From Candidatus Azobacteroides sp. (GTDB taxonomy: Bacteria; Bacteroidota; Bacteroidia; Bacteroidales; WRGA01), in NCBI GenBank assembly GCA_009787405.1, contig WRGA01000125.1:35109-99108 (forward strand): a stretch of 64,000 bases of DNA, given 5' to 3'. Numbering within the stretch: the stretch's first letter is position 1; every line of letters begins with the position of its first letter. Below are positions 1 through 12,534 of the stretch, in pieces. Under the pieces are notes generated by a model, which was not told where the DNA came from, searched no databases, and saw only the letters and a list, made by a program, of their open reading frames with translations. The position numbers and the translations under genes were made by a program.

Positions 1-753
1 GAACTGTCAGACGGCAGCCGGCAAGTGTTGTCGAATGCCATCGAATTGCCGCAGGTGAAAAGCTACTTCGCACTGCAACCCATGGTCATGCCGGAAAATA
101 TCTACCTGATCGGAAATGTTGTCGGCTGGAATTGGGATGCTGCAACTCAAATGGTACCCGTCTGGGGAACGGAAGGTAAATTCTGGGTGATGCAATATCT
201 GGGAAAAACAGACGGTAACAATGCCGAAATTAAATTTAATACGGCAAAAGCGTGGGACGGCAACGATTTCGGCATGAAAACCGCCGATATTGACGATGCT
301 TCCGGAACGTTGGCCGGTATTTCGGGCGATGATAATATTGTGATCGGAAATCCGGGCTGGTATATCGTAGTGGTAACGACCGAAATTTCAGGACGTGATT
401 ATATTTACCACGTACAGTTCCTCGAACCGAAGGTTTACTTGTTCGGACGTGTATGGAGTGAGGCCGGAATATTTAGCGCCGGCGACGATAATCTGTTTAC
501 AGTGCCCGACATTTCATTAGGTGCTGATGCAGATTTTGTATCGCCTGCATTTGCCAGAAGTGTAAGCACAGACGAAGACGGAGTTCGTGCGTGTGTTGTT
601 ATCAGCGGCGAAGATTGGTGGCATACCGAATTTATGGTATTCGACGGCAAATTGGAATACCGGGGAACAGGTGGTGACCAAACAAGAGTATCCGGAAACG
701 CCGGTCAAAAATTGTACATCAACTTCACGAAGGGAACAGGTAAAATTGAATAA
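1..753 (+). CDS. SusE-like starch-binding outer-membrane protein, C-terminal part (5' end outside window)
   Basis: The reading frame is open from base 1, so the gene begins before the window; a GTG at 25 is internal to the frame and is not taken as the start. At least two beta-sandwich starch-binding modules are visible. One begins at the motif IYLIGNVVGWNW (from about base 103) and one at VYLFGRVWSEAGIF (from about base 433); both resemble the repeated openings of SusE/SusF modules. In the Bacteroides Sus system these proteins are surface lipoproteins that hold starch near SusC/SusD. The lipidation signal would lie upstream and cannot be seen. Its position directly before a three-module SusF-like gene and the amylase genes supports SusE, although another SusF-like paralogue is possible. 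Confidence 0.8.
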   Translation, partial: ELSDGSRQVLSNAIELPQVKSYFALQPMVMPENIYLIGNVVGWNWDAATQMVPVWGTEGKFWVMQYLGKTDGNNAEIKFNTAKAWDGNDFGMKTADIDDASGTLAGISGDDNIVIGNPGWYIVVVTTEISGRDYIYHVQFLEPKVYLFGRVWSEAGIFSAGDDNLFTVPDISLGADADFVSPAFARSVSTDEDGVRACVVISGEDWWHTEFMVFDGKLEYRGTGGDQTRVSGNAGQKLYINFTKGTGKIE

Positions 754-819
754 AAAAATCCGGGCATAAGGGTAGAAATGCCCTTATGCTTATTTATTAA
801 AAATAAAATTCGATAAACA

Positions 820-2271
820 ATGAAAAAAATATATTTCTTTTTAGCAACGCTCCTGGTAGCCGGTTTTTCTGCATGTTCGGACGAGGTGGGTCTTAATGTG
901 ACTCCTCCGCAATCGTATCCGCAAGAAGCTCCGCAGGTGATTGAAGGTTTTACCGTAGCTCCCGGCGATGATTTCAAATCGGACTCACCTTTGGTGCTGA
1001 CAGAGGAAGAACAAGTATTTCAAGTGGCAAAAGTAACGGCTACGCCGGTTATGGCGGAAGGCGCAACGGTAATGTTCAGAACCGAAATTTCCGATACTCC
1101 GGATTTCGGGAATGTGGTAGCATTACCCGTTACAAGCGCCGATAACGCAGCAACAACGCTCTCGTCCGATTTAAGCGAAGCCGTGAAAACGTTATTTAAC
1201 TCGAAAGCTCCCGATGAACATACTATTTATCTGAGGAATTATATTTACATTCTGGACGGAACTTCGGCCTCCTTGATTTCCTCTATGCCGGCTGTGTTCG
1301 GAGCTTACAATGTTACGCCTTATTCAAATGTCATCATTGAATCGGCTTACTATCTGATCGGCGATGTAAACGGTTGGAGTTTCGACAATCTATCGGATAA
1401 CTACAAATTCTATCACAGCGATAAGGATGTGTATGACGATCCCGTTTTTACCATTACGGTTCAAATGGCGGCAAACTCTAATTTCAAAATCGTTCCGCAA
1501 TCAAGCAAAGATTCAGGTGATTGGGGCGGAGTGCTTGGCAATCCTGAAAACGGCAATACTGACTTAGAAGGAGTATTGGTGGCAGGTAACGATGCCGGAG
1601 CGATGCTTGTGGAAGAAGAAGGTTGGGTGAAAATTACCATCAACATGTTGGAATCTACCTATACCATCGAGTTATTGGGCAATCCGTTACGACAACTGTA
1701 TGTTCCCGGTGCTCATCAAAGTACGGTATGGGATCCTCCTACCGCACCCATTGTATTTTCACCTGATCTGGATTGGAAATTCGACGGGTATGTGTATATG
1801 AAAGCCGGAAATGAATTTAAGTTTACCTCCGCTCCCAATTGGACCGGCATCAATTACGGTAATGGCGGAGACGGCGGTGAGCTTTCTATTGACGGTGGCG
1901 CCGGAAATTTAAGTGTTTCCGCAGACGGATTTTACCGCCTGACAGTTGATTTGTCGAAAGAACCGTACACCTATACGGCTACAGCCACTGAGTGGGGATT
2001 GATCGGAGACGCAACGTCCGGAGGCTGGGATGCTTCTACGTCAATGGAATTGAACACGGCAACGGGTGAATGGACCGTTACGACTGATTTAGCAGGAGGA
2101 AAAGCATTCAAATTCCGTGCAAACAATGGTTGGGATATTAATCTCGGCGGCGACGTAAACAATTTAACGTACAACGGAGACAATATTCCGGTTGCTTCAA
2201 GCGGTACTTACCTGATTACATTGAAATTAGGTGATCCCAAGGCTTACACGTGTACGATCGTTAAACAATAA
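820..2271 (+). CDS. SusF-like three-module starch-binding surface lipoprotein
   Basis: This 483-residue protein opens with a signal peptide ending in a lipobox with Cys19 (GFSAC), followed by S-D-E, acidic residues typical of Bacteroidetes lipoproteins exported to the surface. An N-terminal beta domain (about 30-170) precedes three repeated modules starting near residues 176 (YYLIGDVNGW), 293 (LYVPGAHQSTVW) and 391 (WGLIGDATSGGW). Three modules match SusF, where they are carbohydrate-binding and non-catalytic. The gene lies 66 bp after the SusE-like gene and before the amylase, and a strong terminator follows it, so the enzyme genes downstream may rely on read-through or their own promoter. 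The substrate is inferred from context and could be another alpha-glucan. Confidence 0.85.
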   Translation: MKKIYFFLATLLVAGFSACSDEVGLNVTPPQSYPQEAPQVIEGFTVAPGDDFKSDSPLVLTEEEQVFQVAKVTATPVMAEGATVMFRTEISDTPDFGNVVALPVTSADNAATTLSSDLSEAVKTLFNSKAPDEHTIYLRNYIYILDGTSASLISSMPAVFGAYNVTPYSNVIIESAYYLIGDVNGWSFDNLSDNYKFYHSDKDVYDDPVFTITVQMAANSNFKIVPQSSKDSGDWGGVLGNPENGNTDLEGVLVAGNDAGAMLVEEEGWVKITINMLESTYTIELLGNPLRQLYVPGAHQSTVWDPPTAPIVFSPDLDWKFDGYVYMKAGNEFKFTSAPNWTGINYGNGGDGGELSIDGGAGNLSVSADGFYRLTVDLSKEPYTYTATATEWGLIGDATSGGWDASTSMELNTATGEWTVTTDLAGGKAFKFRANNGWDINLGGDVNNLTYNGDNIPVASSGTYLITLKLGDPKAYTCTIVKQ

Positions 2272-2293
2272 ATCGATATCGGTTTTTCTATAG

Positions 2294-2324
2294 AAAAAGG
2301 CCGTCCGAACGGACGGCCTTTTTT
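2294..2324 (+). terminator. Intrinsic terminator after the SusF-like gene
   Basis: A near-perfect GC-rich hairpin (arms AAGGCCGTCCG and CGGACGGCCTT around AA) runs straight into a T run. It sits 22 bp after the stop codon of the SusF-like gene and 35 bp before the amylase start. It may attenuate rather than stop transcription of the two downstream enzyme genes. Confidence 0.85.
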
Positions 2325-2358
2325 AAATTAAACAAACAATAAATTCATTCTCTTAATC

Positions 2359-6404
<4,046 letters not shown>

Positions 6405-6432
6405 GAGGTTTCAGGAATTATATAAGATGAAC

Positions 6433-6477
6433 AATCCCGATAAATAAAAGCAGATGCTTGATATTTATCGGGATTTT
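6433..6477. terminator. Long hairpin between convergent genes, probable terminator of the sus operon
   Basis: Arms AATCCCGATAAATA (6433-6446) and TATTTATCGGGATT (6462-6475) pair perfectly, and the loop holds a second short stem (AAGCA/TGCTT). The T tract after it is short. It lies between the end of susB (+) and the end of the small membrane-protein gene (-), so it may serve both strands. Confidence 0.6.
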
Positions 6478-6514
6478 ATGATGTCCTCCCGGCTTATAAA
6501 ATTATTCCGGTTTC

Positions 6515-6733
6515 TTATTTCCTGTCATTTCTCGTTTTACTCCGAAACCGGTTCCGCCATGTCTGCACCACCCACAACAAAATAATGGCGGCCAACGTGA
6601 CTCCGATGATAATATAATACTCCGTAAAATCGCCTTTTTCCGCGTATTTCGGATAAGCGAGATAAGATATGACACCCAGATAGATTAACAATCCGACCAC
6701 CATGATATTTTTCTTTTTAAATTTTCCCGGCAT
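6515..6733 (-). CDS. Small two-helix membrane protein, function unknown
   Basis: This 72-residue protein has a basic N-terminus (MPGKFKKKN), a hydrophobic segment at about residues 9-27, a second at about 40-59, and a strongly basic tail, predicting two inner-membrane helices with both ends in the cytoplasm. It starts at an ATG and stands alone, with the susB terminator on one side and a repeat element upstream. I do not recognise a named family. Hydrophobic pattern and isolation make it more likely real than a chance frame. Confidence 0.6.
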   Translation of the reverse strand: MPGKFKKKNIMVVGLLIYLGVISYLAYPKYAEKGDFTEYYIIIGVTLAAIILLWVVQTWRNRFRSKTRNDRK

Positions 6734-6778
6734 AATCGCTTCAGGTTAAGGGATAAAATAATCGGTGATTTTCCTCAA

Positions 6779-6901
6779 TAAGTACCAAGCAAGAATTTAA
6801 TATCTGCTATTTTAAACGCAAAGATACAAAGCCACACAAAAGATTTTAAACTTCGCGTCTTTCCGTCTTTGTGACTTGGCATTTAAAATGCGACATACTT
6901 A
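6779..6901 (-). repeat. Interspersed palindromic repeat, copy A (reverse orientation)
   Basis: This 123-bp element is bounded by TAAGTACC on the left and CATACTTA on the right. The interior is an imperfect palindrome of CAAAGA/TCTTTG-rich arms around a TTTAAA centre. Read on the minus strand it matches copies B and C over most of its length. It lies between two minus-strand genes, upstream of the small membrane protein and after the S41 protease. No ORF is present. Confidence 0.75.
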
Positions 6902-6924
6902 ATAGGGTTTGTTGTGTGGTATGA

Positions 6925-8535
6925 TTATTCTTTTTTCCCCGACAGCAACATCGAATATGCCTTGGAATCACTGATGATTTCAAACGCTTTTTGCAACGGC
7001 TTGTTTTCGGAATTGATCACTTTGTAATATTCGTTTTGATCGAACAAATCACGCGCCACCAAAGATTTGATCTGCAATTCGATCAACGGCCTCGATTTCC
7101 GGTATTGTTCTTCGTCATACTTGACTTTATCTTCTTCTCCCGTTTTGATCATTTCCTGCAACATCTCATCGGTTACTGTAAATTCCTTATTAAACTTATT
7201 AAAATCAGGATATTTTTGTTTGAGAACGGTTCCGTTATTTTCAAAATAATTGATGACAAAACGATTTAAAGCACCTCGTGCAACCAAATTCCGATGAAAA
7301 TCGGTATAGCGGGTTGTGTCCATCGGTACAAAAATATCAGGCATGATTCCGCCGCCGCCATATACCGTCCGACCATACCGCAAAGTCTTGTATTTCAATG
7401 AGTCGGGAAAATGAATGCTGTCGGCGCTGACCATTTCCCCATGTTTAAACCGGTCGGTCAGATCTCTCTGATATTGCTCTTCGCCTCCATTATAAGGTTT
7501 TTGAATGCATCTTCCGGAAGGGGTGTAATACCGTGCAACGGTCAACCTCATCATAGAACCGTCAGGGAAAGGAATCGGACGTTGCACCAATCCTTTTCCG
7601 AAGGTTCTCCGGCCTATAACCACGGCTCTGTCCCAATCCTGCAAAGCTCCCGTGACAATTTCACTTGCCGATGCAGAGCCTTCATCAACCAACACAATCA
7701 AATTTTCTTTTTCAAAATCTCCTTTATCCGTTGCATTAATCGTTTGTTTTCCCTGATGAACGCCCTCTGTATATACAATCAGTTGTCCTCCTCCCAAAAA
7801 CTCATCGGCAATATCGGTCGCGGCATTCATGTATCCGCCGCCGTTACCCTGCAAATCGAAAATCAGGTTCTTCATCCCCTGAGCCTGTAATTTTTTGAGT
7901 GCCGTTAAAAATTCATCGTGAGAAGTGGATGCAAAACGATTCAGTTTAATGTAACCGGTTTCTTTATTAATCATATACGAAGCATCCAAACTGTAAATAG
8001 GTATTTTATCGCGGATAATTTTAAAGTCGATCAAATCGCTGATGCCTCTGCGCAATACTTTTACATTGGCGACAGTTCCTTTTTTCCCTCTCAAGCGCCT
8101 CATGACGTCGGTGTTGCTCATATTTACACCGGCAATGGTTGAATCATTGACCGAGACAATACGATCTCCCGCCCTGATTCCGACTTTCTCCGAAGGTCCT
8201 CCGGGAATGGTCGACACCACAAAAAGCGTATCTTTGAGCATGTTGAATTGAATTCCGATTCCGTCGAAATTACCTTGAAGCGGTTCATTCAATTCTTTGG
8301 CTTCTTTTGCCGTCATGTAATCGGAATGCGGATCCAGATTTTGCAATAAGGAGACAATGGCTTCTTCGACCAGCGTATTCTGATTTAATGTGTCGACATA
8401 CAAATTCTCGATGGCATATACGGCGTAGCTCAATTTGGATGCCGCATCATTCATTTTTAAAAACGGCCCTTGAGCAAATCCTGTTGTTGTAAAAATAATT
8501 ATACAAAAAATGGTAAATGCGATTTTATTTTTCAT
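6925..8535 (-). CDS. S41-family C-terminal processing protease (CtpA/Tsp type)
   Basis: This 536-residue protein has a signal peptide (about 1-21, ending GFA), an N-terminal helical segment, a PDZ domain (about 85-165) and an S41 protease domain. Aligning by eye to E. coli Tsp/Prc gives the catalytic Ser289 in GSASASE and Lys314 in TFGKGLVQ, 25 residues apart as in Tsp, and Asp300 at the conserved position. Such enzymes trim or degrade periplasmic and envelope proteins from their C-termini. It lies last in a minus-strand run trmB, mrp, protease, 27 bp after mrp, so it is probably cotranscribed with them. Its particular substrate cannot be told from sequence. Confidence 0.92.
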   Translation of the reverse strand: MKNKIAFTIFCIIIFTTTGFAQGPFLKMNDAASKLSYAVYAIENLYVDTLNQNTLVEEAIVSLLQNLDPHSDYMTAKEAKELNEPLQGNFDGIGIQFNMLKDTLFVVSTIPGGPSEKVGIRAGDRIVSVNDSTIAGVNMSNTDVMRRLRGKKGTVANVKVLRRGISDLIDFKIIRDKIPIYSLDASYMINKETGYIKLNRFASTSHDEFLTALKKLQAQGMKNLIFDLQGNGGGYMNAATDIADEFLGGGQLIVYTEGVHQGKQTINATDKGDFEKENLIVLVDEGSASASEIVTGALQDWDRAVVIGRRTFGKGLVQRPIPFPDGSMMRLTVARYYTPSGRCIQKPYNGGEEQYQRDLTDRFKHGEMVSADSIHFPDSLKYKTLRYGRTVYGGGGIMPDIFVPMDTTRYTDFHRNLVARGALNRFVINYFENNGTVLKQKYPDFNKFNKEFTVTDEMLQEMIKTGEEDKVKYDEEQYRKSRPLIELQIKSLVARDLFDQNEYYKVINSENKPLQKAFEIISDSKAYSMLLSGKKE

Positions 8536-8562
8536 ACGTCAATGTTTTATTATTTTTTCCTC

Positions 8563-9666
8563 TTATTTTACCTCCACCCGTTTTGTCGGAGCCATATTCC
8601 GGTTTCTGAGTTCCACCTGCCGCACGACTTCTTCGGCCAAACGAATAAATGCTTTTCCGGTTATCGAATTTTCATTCAACGCAACCGGAGTTCCGGTATC
8701 TCCGCCTTCACAAATGCTTTGCACAACCGGTATTTGACCCAATAACGGAATCTGTAATTCTTCGGACAACCGTTTTGCTCCTTCCTTTCCGAAAATATAA
8801 TATTTGTTTTCGGGGAGTTCGGCCGGAGTAAACCAGGCCATGTTTTCTATCAATCCTAAAACGGGAACATTTATTTTATCGCTCCGGAACATCGAAATTC
8901 CTTTACGGGCATCGGCCAATGCTACTTCCTGCGGTGTGCTTACGATAATTGCTCCCGTTACGGCCAACGTTTGCACCAGTGTCAAATGAATATCGCTTGT
9001 TCCGGGAGGAAGATCAAGCAAAAAATAATCCAAATCACCCCAGTCAGCATCCGCAATCAGCTGCCTCAAGGCATTGCTCGCCATTCCGCCGCGCCATACG
9101 GTCGCATTGTTTTTATCGACAAAAAAACCCATCGACAATAATTTGACGCCGTATTTTTCTTCCGGAATAATCAAGTCTCGCCCTTCCCGGTTTTCCAAAA
9201 CGGGACGAGCATCTTCCATGCCGAACATCTTGGGTACTGAAGGTCCGAAAATATCTGCGTCCAAAAGTCCCGCACGATAACCGAGTTTCGCCAGAGCAAC
9301 CACCAAATTAGCCGAAACAGTCGATTTTCCGACCCCGCCCTTCCCCGACGAAACAGCTATGATATTTTTCACCCGGGGCAATAATTTTTCCGGTTCGGGA
9401 TGAGTGATTTGCCGGGTATGCACCGTTATATTCCCCTGTATTTCGACATCATTCCCCACATATATGAGAATCGCCGATTCCGCTGCTTTTACCACCGATT
9501 TGATAAACGGATCGGTCGCTTTTTCGAATGTCATCGAAAAGCTCACTTTTTTTCCGTCGATACGAATGTCATCATCCACCATTCCCGACTCCACTATATT
9601 TTTTCCGGTGCCGGGATATCTTACTTTCGATAATGCATCCAATATTAACTTGGGATAAAGACTCAT
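8563..9666 (-). CDS. mrp: Mrp/NBP35-family P-loop ATPase, probable iron-sulfur cluster carrier
   Basis: The protein has an N-terminal MIP18-like domain (about 1-85) and a deviant Walker A motif SSGKGGVGKS (residues 106-115), then the DLPPGTSD motif typical of Mrp proteins. The start is the ATG at 9666, giving 367 residues, because a GAGAG ribosome-binding sequence lies upstream and the protein then opens MSLYPKLILD. Earlier ATG/TTG codons at 9684 and 9711 would run close to or into trmB. Where most Mrp proteins have a CxxC pair after the ENM motif, this one reads ENMAWFTPAELPENK, without cysteines. It lies between trmB and the S41 protease. The role as cluster scaffold or carrier is from family knowledge. 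Confidence 0.88.
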   Translation of the reverse strand: MSLYPKLILDALSKVRYPGTGKNIVESGMVDDDIRIDGKKVSFSMTFEKATDPFIKSVVKAAESAILIYVGNDVEIQGNITVHTRQITHPEPEKLLPRVKNIIAVSSGKGGVGKSTVSANLVVALAKLGYRAGLLDADIFGPSVPKMFGMEDARPVLENREGRDLIIPEEKYGVKLLSMGFFVDKNNATVWRGGMASNALRQLIADADWGDLDYFLLDLPPGTSDIHLTLVQTLAVTGAIIVSTPQEVALADARKGISMFRSDKINVPVLGLIENMAWFTPAELPENKYYIFGKEGAKRLSEELQIPLLGQIPVVQSICEGGDTGTPVALNENSITGKAFIRLAEEVVRQVELRNRNMAPTKRVEVK

Positions 9667-9691
9667 CGTTATGTTTTCTCTCATTAACAAA

Positions 9692-10447
9692 TCAACTTCC
9701 GAACAGTTCATTCAATCGGCCTCTGTGATAGCTTCGATAAATATCGTGAGGAATTTCAATATCCGGCTCTTTGATTTCCGCTTTTTCCTTGACGACAAAC
9801 TTAAGATACTTGATATTCAAACCCCGTTCTCTCCATTGCTTTTCATAAAAAGTCTGAATGGATAAAATATCATCGGCCACATTCGAATGATATAAATCAT
9901 CGGTATCGGCTAAAACCGGAAAATCGTTTAATTTTATCATTTCCCAAGTATAAGCATACAGAAAATTACTGTCTGTCTTCAAATGAATGATTCCCTCCGG
10001 AAGCAGAAATTTCCGATACAATCGCAAAAAACGACTCGAAGTCAACCGCTTGCCGACCTTTCGCATCTGAGGATCGGGGAAAGTCAACCATATTTCGGCG
10101 ACTTCTCCGGGGCCGAAAAAATGATCAATCAGTTCTATTTGCGTCCGAATGAAAGCAACATTCGTCAATCCTTTTTCCGACGATTGTTTTGCTCCGGTCC
10201 ACATTCTGGCCCCTTTGATATCGACTCCTATAAAATTTTTATCGGGAAACAATTCTGCAAGTCCCACGGTATATTCTCCTTTTCCGCATCCGAGTTCCAG
10301 CACGATGGGATGATCATTCTTAAAAAATGCATCATTCCAATTTGCCTTCAATTCGAATCCTTTTTCTTTCAATACCGAAAACGGATATTGAAACACATGC
10401 GGATAAAAAGACATGTCGCTGAATTTCTGCAACTTATTTTTCCCCAT
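9692..10447 (-). CDS. trmB: tRNA (guanine-N7)-methyltransferase
   Basis: This SAM-dependent methyltransferase makes m7G46 in tRNA variable loops. The SAM-binding motif [11 protein letters not shown] and the TrmB signature [10 protein letters not shown] are present, and the length (251 residues) is usual. I place the start at the ATG at 10447 (MGKNKLQKF), 17 bp after the preceding gene. A longer frame begins only with TTG at 10474 and would overlap that gene. It precedes mrp by 25 bp on the same strand, so they are probably cotranscribed, although no functional link is obvious. Confidence 0.93.
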   Translation of the reverse strand: MGKNKLQKFSDMSFYPHVFQYPFSVLKEKGFELKANWNDAFFKNDHPIVLELGCGKGEYTVGLAELFPDKNFIGVDIKGARMWTGAKQSSEKGLTNVAFIRTQIELIDHFFGPGEVAEIWLTFPDPQMRKVGKRLTSSRFLRLYRKFLLPEGIIHLKTDSNFLYAYTWEMIKLNDFPVLADTDDLYHSNVADDILSIQTFYEKQWRERGLNIKYLKFVVKEKAEIKEPDIEIPHDIYRSYHRGRLNELFGS

Positions 10448-10464
10448 GACTTGTGTTACCGATT

Positions 10465-12225
10465 CTATTGACAATAATTATCGAACCCGTATCCCGGCTG
10501 TTGATCACAAACATTGAATATATTCAGATTCGAAGGGTTTAACAACGATTCCGGTACTGATCCGGTCAATCGGTTTCCTTCCAGATACAAGAATTTCAAT
10601 GATTTCATGCCGCCCAATTCGGACGGAATGCTCCCCGTCAAATTATTATTCGACAAATTCAATGTCATCAAGACATTCAAATTGCCCAATTCAGGCGGAA
10701 TATTTCCGGATAATTGATTGTTTCCGGCAGGAAAATCCTCCAATTTGGAAAGATTGCCCAGTTCGGACGGAACAGGCCCGGTCAATTGATTGTCATTAAT
10801 CGAAAAATACGTCAACTCGGTTAATTTACCTAAAGTCGAAGGGATGGAGCCCGTCAATTGATTATTATCCAAATATAATTGAAGCAAACCGGTTAAATTT
10901 CCCAATGATTCGGGAATGGATCCCGACAACCGGTTTTCTTCTATTTCCAAAACCGTCAAACCGGTCAGATTGCCTATTTGTTCAGGAATGGCGCCGGTTA
11001 ACGCATTAGAGTACAATTTCAATTCTTTTAATGCCTTCAGATTTCCCAATCTGGTCGGGATACTTCCGGATAATTGATTGTTATTCAAATACAAATATTG
11101 CAACTTCGCCAAATTACCGATGGCGTCAAGTATGTTTCCCGACAAGCCATTATCGCTTAAAGACAAATATTCCAAATTCGATAACGAACTTAAATCCGGA
11201 ATGCTTCCGATGAACTTATTATTCGACAAATTCAATCTTTTCAATGATAAAATACTTTTTGCAACGAAAGGAATATTTCCTTCGTATAAATTGCCGCTTA
11301 AGGATAACTCTTCTAAATTGGTCAATCCGGAAAATTCCGACGGAATATTGCCCGACAATTTGTTTCCGATCAGAGAAAGCACTTTCAAATAGGTCAAATT
11401 TGATATTTCCGACGGAAGTTCCCCCTGCAAATTACCGTTGTTCAGGCTTAATCCGATTACACGTCCGTTCGACACCGTAACTCCCTTCCATGCGGTGATG
11501 GGATCGGTCAACGCCCATCGCTTATCAGATGTCCAGTTGCTTCCGCCCAATGTATTGTAAACTTTTACCAAAACAGTACTGTCCGCTCCTCTTTCCAAAT
11601 TTGAACTTTCGGCTTGTGTAATCACCAAATCGGTATAAACATTGCCGCCTACCTGCTTGAATCGAACAGTTCCCGTTCGTTGTGTGTAAGAATTGGTTAC
11701 AATTCTCAATGAACAATAATTCGCTCCGGAAGAAATGGTCGGCAAAATAATCCAACCGTTATCGGACGAAACTTCCCAATCGCCGACATTGGAAGCGACC
11801 ATAACATTTAATGTAGCGCTTGCCGCTGCAATCGATGCGGTGTTCCGGGATAATGCAATCATCGGAACGGTTCCGGTTTGAAGAATTTTTATGGTATCTT
11901 GCCCCGCAGCTCCTTTCAATGCTATATACGCCGATCTGGGTGACGTAGACGTATTTGCGGTAACTGTTACCGTCATGGTTGTACTTTCATTTTTGCTCGA
12001 AGATGGAGAAATCGTACACCAAGGTTCGCTATTCGAAGCTTTCCAATTGTCCGTGGAATATACCAGGACTGTTTGGCTGCTGTCTCTTTGCGAAAATGTC
12101 AATCTTACGGGACTTACCGAAAAGGATTTTACCTCATCGTCTTTGCTGCATCCGATAAGGACGGATAAGCCGATTAATGAACCGATGGTATAAAAAAGAA
12201 AGGATTTTTTGAAATGTATTATCAT
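10465..12225 (-). CDS. Surface lipoprotein with two BACON-like domains and about 13 plant-type leucine-rich repeats
   Basis: The start is the ATG at 12225; the longer frame opens with TTG. The signal peptide ends in a lipobox with Cys26 (VLIGC) followed by S-K-D-D-E, the K-(D/E)2 pattern of Bacteroidetes surface-export signals. Two BACON-like beta domains lie at about 34-117 and 120-205. Next comes a cap resembling plant LRRNT_2 ([12 protein letters not shown], then W-x-GVT and GRVIGLSL), and about 13 repeats of 24 residues with the pattern LxxLxLxxNxLxGxIPxxLGNL, plus a partial last one. BACON domains are often thought to bind glycans or mucin, and LRRs bind proteins, so a surface adhesion or binding role is inferred. 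It ends 17 bp before trmB. No partner gene is evident. Confidence 0.88.
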   Translation of the reverse strand: MIIHFKKSFLFYTIGSLIGLSVLIGCSKDDEVKSFSVSPVRLTFSQRDSSQTVLVYSTDNWKASNSEPWCTISPSSSKNESTTMTVTVTANTSTSPRSAYIALKGAAGQDTIKILQTGTVPMIALSRNTASIAAASATLNVMVASNVGDWEVSSDNGWIILPTISSGANYCSLRIVTNSYTQRTGTVRFKQVGGNVYTDLVITQAESSNLERGADSTVLVKVYNTLGGSNWTSDKRWALTDPITAWKGVTVSNGRVIGLSLNNGNLQGELPSEISNLTYLKVLSLIGNKLSGNIPSEFSGLTNLEELSLSGNLYEGNIPFVAKSILSLKRLNLSNNKFIGSIPDLSSLSNLEYLSLSDNGLSGNILDAIGNLAKLQYLYLNNNQLSGSIPTRLGNLKALKELKLYSNALTGAIPEQIGNLTGLTVLEIEENRLSGSIPESLGNLTGLLQLYLDNNQLTGSIPSTLGKLTELTYFSINDNQLTGPVPSELGNLSKLEDFPAGNNQLSGNIPPELGNLNVLMTLNLSNNNLTGSIPSELGGMKSLKFLYLEGNRLTGSVPESLLNPSNLNIFNVCDQQPGYGFDNYCQ

Positions 12226-12286
12226 ATAGTCTATTGTTTCTTTGTTACAAAACAAAACGATTTTTAATCGTATGATCCGATTTTTA

Positions 12287-12302
12287 TAGAGGTACCCCTC
12301 TA
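12287..12302. promoter_or_regulatory. Perfect 16-bp palindrome upstream of the LRR lipoprotein gene
   Basis: TAGAGG-TACC-CCTCTA is a perfect inverted repeat about 60 bp upstream of the LRR gene start, in the otherwise AT-rich 309-bp stretch 12226-12534. It could be an operator. I saw no convincing -7 box beside it. The rest of the stretch holds only the porZ terminator and no gene. Confidence 0.35.
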
Positions 12303-12456
12303 CTGAAAGTAATTTTTCAAATGTTACGCAAATGTAATAAATTAACCTAAATGGTATTCGGTCATTTTTATTTTATATAAAATAAACCATGTTTAAGGAC
12401 TGTTTTGGAAGAAATCATCAAAGAATGTATAAAGTAAATGACTTTTACATACGAAT

Positions 12457-12518
12457 AAAAAAACCGACCTTATTCTCAATCATTCATTCGAACGGATTGA
12501 AAATGCCGTCGGTTTTTT
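12457..12518 (-). terminator. Terminator after porZ
   Basis: Read on the minus strand, AAAAAACCGAC (right arm 12508-12518) pairs with GTCGGTTTTTTT (left arm 12457-12468). An inner TCAATC/GATTGA pairing shortens the 39-nt loop, and a T run follows. It lies 17 bp beyond the porZ stop codon. Confidence 0.7.
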
Positions 12519-12534
12519 ACACGCAAATGTCTGC

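Noticed and set aside
10500-11400. Regular 72-bp periodicity as a CRISPR-like array
   Set aside because: The period is that of 24-residue leucine-rich repeats in an open reading frame; the repeats are diverged and not separated by unique spacers.
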